A stretch of DNA of 64,000 nt from Capniomyces stellatus (Eukaryota > Kickxellomycota > Harpellomycetes > Harpellales > Legeriomycetaceae), in NCBI GenBank assembly GCA_001661515.1, contig LUVW01000007.1, positions 764,256 through 828,255 of the forward strand, read 5' to 3'. A model generated the notes under the pieces. That model was not told the origin of the DNA. It did no database searches and worked only from the letters and a program-made list of their open reading frames with translations. How positions within the stretch are numbered: the stretch's first letter is position 1; every line of letters begins with the position of its first letter. Positions 59,481 through 64,000 of the stretch are shown in pieces. The translations under genes and the position numbers were made by a program.

Positions 59481-60453
59481 NNNNNNNNNNNNNNNNNNNN
59501 NNNNNNNNNNNNNNNNNNNNNNNNNNNNNNNNNNNNNNNNNNNNNNNNNNNNNNNNNNNNNNNNNNNNNNNNNNNNNNNNNNNNNNNNNNNNNNNNNNNN
59601 NNNNNNNNNNNNNNNNNNNNNNNNNNNNNNNNNNNNNNNNNNNNNNNNNNNNNNNNNNNNNNNNNNNNNNNNNNNNNNNNNNNNNNNNNNNNNNNNNNNN
59701 NNNNNNNNNNNNNNNNNNNNNNNNNNNNNNNNNNNNNNNNNNNNNNNNNNNNNNNNNNNNNNNNNNNNNNNNNNNNNNNNNNNNNNNNNNNNNNNNNNNN
59801 NNNNNNNNNNNNNNNNNNNNNNNNNNNNNNNNNNNNNNNNNNNNNNNNNNNNNNNNNNNNNNNNNNNNNNNNNNNNNNNNNNNNNNNNNNNNNNNNNNNN
59901 NNNNNNNNNNNNNNNNNNNNNNNNNNNNNNNNNNNNNNNNNNNNNNNNNNNNNNNNNNNNNNNNNNNNNNNNNNNNNNNNNNNNNNNNNNNNNNNNNNNN
60001 NNNNNNNNNNNNNNNNNNNNNNNNNNNNNNNNNNNNNNNNNNNNNNNNNNNNNNNNNNNNNNNNNNNNNNNNNNNNNNNNNNNNNNNNNNNNNNNNNNNN
60101 NNNNNNNNNNNNNNNNNNNNNNNNNNNNNNNNNNNNNNNNNNNNNNNNNNNNNNNNNNNNNNNNNNNNNNNNNNNNNNNNNNNNNNNNNNNNNNNNNNNN
60201 NNNNNNNNNNNNNNNNNNNNNNNNNNNNNNNNNNNNNNNNNNNNNNNNNNNNNNNNNNNNNNNNNNNNNNNNNNNNNNNNNNNNNNNNNNNNNNNNNNNN
60301 NNNNNNNNNNNNNNNNNNNNNNNNNNNNNNNNNNNNNNNNNNNNNNNNNNNNNNNNNNNNNNNNNNNNNNNNNNNNNNNNNNNNNNNNNNNNNNNNNNNN
60401 NNNNNNNNNNNNNNNNNNNNNNNNNNNNNNNNNNNNNNNNNNNNNNNNNNNNN
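59481..60453. other. Assembly gap (973 N)
   Basis: Unknown sequence covering the promoter and protease domain of copy 3. About 1.28 kb would be expected from copy 1, so the size is uncertain. It opens in the AGTATAG microsatellite. Confidence 0.99.
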
Positions 60454-61078
60454 CACTCTACACTCTACACTCCTGTTTTTGTTCTTTTCTACAACATAAA
60501 CACACTTTTCGGCTAACATTCTCTTATTGTTGTTTGTAAACGTCATGCTTTTCTAGAATACTTGGTCGGTTCAATTTTAATGCTACTTACTGCTGTAGGG
60601 TTGCCGGTTGGGGAGATAGCATCATCAGGTGTGATATATACCTGATCTCCTTGGTTCCAGAACCCTTTACTATTTTTGTAGTATTAACCCTGAAGTCTGA
60701 CCGTTCAACTCGCCAATAGTTGGTGGTTTAAACATTGTTATGCTCTTTTGTATTTAGGCGTGGTTTTCTGTATTTCTATCTGTTTTATGTTGGGTTGAAC
60801 TTTTTCATGTTGAATCAGCCTGATTTCCACGATTTCCTTATATTTCTAAACAACACTTTATCATTATGGATTCGGCTTGATTGTAAATGGTAGTTTATCA
60901 TTTTTACTTTCAGTACTATACTATACTTTACACTTTTTTTATTGACAAAATTGACAAAATCTTTTTAAAGTTGTGATAACAGCTGCAGGCTGGCACAAGT
61001 ACATGCTTCCATACCCAACATTTTATTTATTTATGTGGATTATAGGCAACAGAATCAACACAACAAAACAAAACATAG

Positions 61079-61121
61079 AATATTAGTATTAATTTGGATT
61101 TTATTTTAAAATAAAATAAAG

Positions 61122-61155
<34 letters not shown>

Positions 61156-61321
61156 TAAATAAATAAATGTATATACCATGATAAATGAATAATAAAAACA
61201 AGCTAACTAATAATAAAAGGAATAAACAAAATAAACAAAACAAAAAAAAAAGAAAAACTAGATTTAGGTTAGGATAGGATAGGATTAAGACTTAAAGTCT
61301 GGAATCGATAGAGCTAAAGAT
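61079..61321. other. eIF4G 3' flank with poly(A) run
   Basis: No gene. It contains 29 consecutive A's at 61125-61153 (T's on the eIF4G strand) and a GGATA-rich patch near 61266. Confidence 0.7.
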
Positions 61322-64000
61322 TTAGAGGTCAGTAAAAAGATGAGATAGTTTCAAATCAGACAAAATCTCGTTGACCTTGGACTGGTCATCACGCAGGTTG
61401 GTTGGGAAGAAATCGGTGATTGCAAATTTGGAATCGGGTTGATCGAGATCGTTGGCGCTATTAGCGAGCTGGGCAACAACATATTCATTGCCAAAGTTGG
61501 CCTCGGAGCTAATCAAAAACTGAGCAGCAACCTTGAGGGCGGGAGGGCGGGACGAGCCGTTATCGGCAGAAGCGGCAAACTCACCCATGGCTTGTTTGAG
61601 CATGTTGAAGGGCAGTTGTGTTGCAGCAAGGAGGTTGGCGTAGTTGGTGAAGGCATTTGGGGCGTCCATGGAGGTATCTTCAAGAATCTCGCCAACGCTG
61701 GCAAATGCAGAGACAATGTGATGAACTTTGAAAAGATTTTTTTGGACGGCGACGTGCTGGATGATTTGGGCAACCTCGTTGACTTGTTCGGGCTTAAAGT
61801 CGAGCAAGAACTCGACGACCTCGGTAATAAAGTTGAGGTAGTTGGCGGAACCAAGTTCAATCAGGCATTCGGTAAACTCGGACTTGTCTTTGAGCTGCAA
61901 AAACTCGTTGACGATTCCTTTTGCTCTTCGAGAAATGTCGGCCTTGGGCAGAACTGAGGAGTCGTCGGCAGAGTCAGAGAGGGACTTGGCGAGCAGTAGG
62001 GCGTCGTTGTTGAGGTCAGAGTCGTTGATTGCGGCAGTTGAGGAGATTGAGGTTGAGGTTAGGGAGGAAGTAGGGGCGTGGGCTGGGGAAAGAGGAGGTT
62101 CAACGTCGTCGGTTTCGATGGACAGGGCGTCAAAGATGTTTCCGGAAGCAACAACCTCAGACTTGGGCTTTGTTGGGGTGGACATACCTCCAGACCTTCT
62201 TAGGCCAGAGGAGGAGACGAATGGGGCAGGGCCTCTGGAAGCGGGACCAGGCTTGGAGTCATCGCGTCTTGACCTGGAGTCAGTGCTCTTCCAGCCTCTT
62301 GAGCCCTGGGAAAGAGAGTTGAAGGAGGAGCTTGGGCCCAGGGAGCCTGAGGCGTTGTAGCCCTTTGAGCGGGCAAGATTTCCAAAGTTGGTGAGGTCAC
62401 CGGCATTTCTGCTTGGGGGCTGGTCGTTCCTGGGGTTCTGGCGGCCGCCGTATGAGGAGCGGTCGTTGGGGCGGATTCCAGACCGGGCACCGTGGAACTG
62501 AGGTATCTGGCCGCGACCAGAGTTGGAGGCGCCTCGTCGTAGCAGATTGGACTGCATGGCCTTTTCGCGCTCGGCGTCGGCGTGGACTTGGGCAATGGAT
62601 TTAGGACCAGTTTCCTTGCCGCGGAGAACCCAGTTGTTTGCGCGGAGGTCGATGACATCCATGAGCATAAAGCGGATTCTGGAGTTGACCTTGGTGTCGG
62701 AGATGATTCCCTGGAGCTTGGCAAGAACAGAGTCGAGTCTTTCGGACTTTTTGACGTTGTCGAGGCGGCTTCCAACAGTGGTGAGAAGCTTGGCAAGGGA
62801 CTCGAGGGTTTCGTCCTCAGACGAGTCTTCCAGCAGTTGGCTGATGCAGTTGTCCAGCAGCCGCTCGGAAATAATGCTCATCAAAAACAGTTCACCTACA
62901 AACTTGACCAGTCCCAGTCCTCTGCGCTTGATCTTCATGGCGGCGTAGTACTCGTCTGACTTGATGTCGTCAGGAATCTGTACCTTCCACCCGCTTTCAA
63001 ACTCTCGCTGACACCTGCTGAGGAAGATCTTACGGATCACCATTGTGCCCACTATTGGCTTGCCGTCCTTGCTGGGCATGTCTGAAATCATCACATCTTG
63101 CCTGATGTCGTCGTGCAGCAGTTTGACCAGCTTTGCGTACATTGATGCAAACGTGGGCTCGTCTGTTGCCTTTTCAAACACCAACTGCAGAATAATGCAA
63201 ATGATTCTGGCGTCTGTTTCCTCAACTGATCGGTTTGCCCAGTCAAGAATCTCTACTGACACCTTGGCAAAATTGTCTACTGTCAGCTTGTTCAGCAACG
63301 CCTTGATCTTTCTTTCAACAATCTCATCAGGAATATCAATTGCTGATGTTTCGTTTGTCAACTTGATTGCTGGTCCAGCAAGCGACTGTGGAATCCATCT
63401 GTTTTCTGTCTTGACCAATGGCTCAAAGTTCTGGTTAATCTGCTGGAATCCTGGTGGCTGATCATTGTTGTTGTTATTGTTTGGTCCCTTGTTTCTTCCT
63501 CCTCCGCTTACTCCTCCAAATGACCTTGATGACCGTCCTACCTTTGATGTTCTATTTCCGCTACTTGGTGTTCGTCCCCCAAGCCCAGCCCCTGGTCTCT
63601 GTGATGGTCCCAAGCTGGATATCGATGCACTTGCGTTGAACCTTTCCTCTGATGTTTTGGCTACTGTTCTGAAGTTGCCCATGTCCATACCTAGGCTATG
63701 AATCGCTGATTTCTGTCCTGAACGTTCTTTTCCCATCTCTGATTTGTTTCTGTTCATTGATTTTCGTCCGTCCTTTCCTCCTCCAACTCCTCGGTCCTCA
63801 GGAGGCCCCAAATCAAAGCTGAACTCCACTGGCGCCAAGTTGCACAACTGTTTGAACTCTCTCAAAAATTCTAGTGGGTAAACCATCACCCCATTTCTTA
63901 GTGCTGGCAAATGCTTTTTCGCTGCTTCAGTGTAGCTCGATAGTCCGCTGATTTGCTCTAATGTCAGCCTGATCATCTCTCCTATCTTTTTTACCTCCAC
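61322..64000 (-). CDS. Translation initiation factor eIF4G, 3' part
   Basis: 892 codons are visible and the frame runs off the window, so the N-terminus is missing. eIF4G bridges the cap-binding eIF4E, eIF4A and eIF3 to recruit ribosomes. YPLEFLREF (about 41-49 of the visible part) resembles the eIF4E-binding site, although the position after the Leu is Arg rather than hydrophobic. After an RG/Ser/Asn-rich linker comes the MIF4G domain (about 228-465: IPDEIVERKIKALLNKLT onward), which binds eIF4A. A second RGG/Ser-rich linker leads to an MA3 domain (about 690-810). A C-terminal MA3 is usual in plants and animals and many fungi but absent from budding yeast eIF4G. Cassette copy 3 follows downstream. 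Confidence 0.93.
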   Translation of the reverse strand: MEVKKIGEMIRLTLEQISGLSSYTEAAKKHLPALRNGVMVYPLEFLREFKQLCNLAPVEFSFDLGPPEDRGVGGGKDGRKSMNRNKSEMGKERSGQKSAIHSLGMDMGNFRTVAKTSEERFNASASISSLGPSQRPGAGLGGRTPSSGNRTSKVGRSSRSFGGVSGGGRNKGPNNNNNNDQPPGFQQINQNFEPLVKTENRWIPQSLAGPAIKLTNETSAIDIPDEIVERKIKALLNKLTVDNFAKVSVEILDWANRSVEETDARIICIILQLVFEKATDEPTFASMYAKLVKLLHDDIRQDVMISDMPSKDGKPIVGTMVIRKIFLSRCQREFESGWKVQIPDDIKSDEYYAAMKIKRRGLGLVKFVGELFLMSIISERLLDNCISQLLEDSSEDETLESLAKLLTTVGSRLDNVKKSERLDSVLAKLQGIISDTKVNSRIRFMLMDVIDLRANNWVLRGKETGPKSIAQVHADAEREKAMQSNLLRRGASNSGRGQIPQFHGARSGIRPNDRSSYGGRQNPRNDQPPSRNAGDLTNFGNLARSKGYNASGSLGPSSSFNSLSQGSRGWKSTDSRSRRDDSKPGPASRGPAPFVSSSGLRRSGGMSTPTKPKSEVVASGNIFDALSIETDDVEPPLSPAHAPTSSLTSTSISSTAAINDSDLNNDALLLAKSLSDSADDSSVLPKADISRRAKGIVNEFLQLKDKSEFTECLIELGSANYLNFITEVVEFLLDFKPEQVNEVAQIIQHVAVQKNLFKVHHIVSAFASVGEILEDTSMDAPNAFTNYANLLAATQLPFNMLKQAMGEFAASADNGSSRPPALKVAAQFLISSEANFGNEYVVAQLANSANDLDQPDSKFAITDFFPTNLRDDQSKVNEILSDLKLSHLFTDL

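Larger units (their letters stand above)
58462..61078 (-). repeat. Trypsin-homologue cassette, copy 3 (inverted, gapped)
   Basis: An inverted copy of the unit. The tail is at 58462-58860 and the spacer at 60454-61022, with a 973-N gap between. The outer end skips about 180 bp relative to copies 1 and 2 (ATAAATAAATAA joined to TGTTGGGTATGG), and the head beyond about 61078 is lost. It lies 244 bp downstream of the eIF4G stop in the same orientation. Its tail variants match copy 2, while its spacer matches copy 1 better. Confidence 0.8.

Noticed and set aside
58864..60546. 560-residue frame through copy 3
   Set aside because: It is open only because N's contain no stops, and its start is the upstream small frame rather than the protease start.

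Overview
This is a 64-kb stretch of a fungal nuclear genome. The non-coding DNA is very AT-rich, genes use the standard code with GT-AG introns mostly of 80-450 bp, and the proteins are fungal: exosome helicase Mtr4, a SERCA calcium pump (absent from budding yeast), ARPC1, eIF4G, an AceTr acetate transporter, a vacuolar-type dipeptidyl aminopeptidase and a CBM19-like secreted protein. An early-diverging lineage, perhaps Kickxellomycotina or Zoopagomycota, is plausible. That is inference from gene content, not proof.

Layout. At 1.6-9 kb an acetate transporter (-) and an acetyl-CoA synthetase (+) diverge from a 4.7-kb spacer. At 9.2-12.5 kb lies copy 1 of a 3.4-kb repeated cassette carrying a trypsin-like gene with a long C-terminal extension and a lost catalytic triad. 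Mtr4 (-), a small secreted cysteine-rich protein (+) and SERCA (-, one intron) follow, then a 5.5-kb gene desert, then a three-exon gene for an unrecognised low-complexity protein of about 2,396 residues. Copy 2 of the cassette, interrupted by a nonsense codon and an assembly gap, sits at 34.2-37.3 kb. Next come a NIPA-like magnesium transporter (-), an RNase MRP RNA gene (+, 40,731-41,166), oligoribonuclease (-, six exons), ARPC1 (-, eight exons), a truncated DPAP-like membrane protein (-), full-length DPAP (-) and a broken CAP/PR-1 gene (-). Two inverted fragments of a retroelement ORF1 lie at 56.5-58.4 kb, then inverted cassette copy 3 with a gap, and finally the 3' part of eIF4G (-) running off the window.

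Connections. The transporter and synthetase form an acetate uptake-and-activation pair. Mtr4, oligoribonuclease and RNase MRP RNA all act in RNA processing or decay, but their proximity is probably coincidental. The most unusual element is the trypsin-homologue cassette. Its three copies are mosaics of one another, and each lies in the same orientation 170-260 bp downstream of a host gene's stop codon. The cassette head is a diverged relative of its own tail, and the encoded protease has lost its catalytic His and Ser. No tRNA, rRNA or CRISPR was found.
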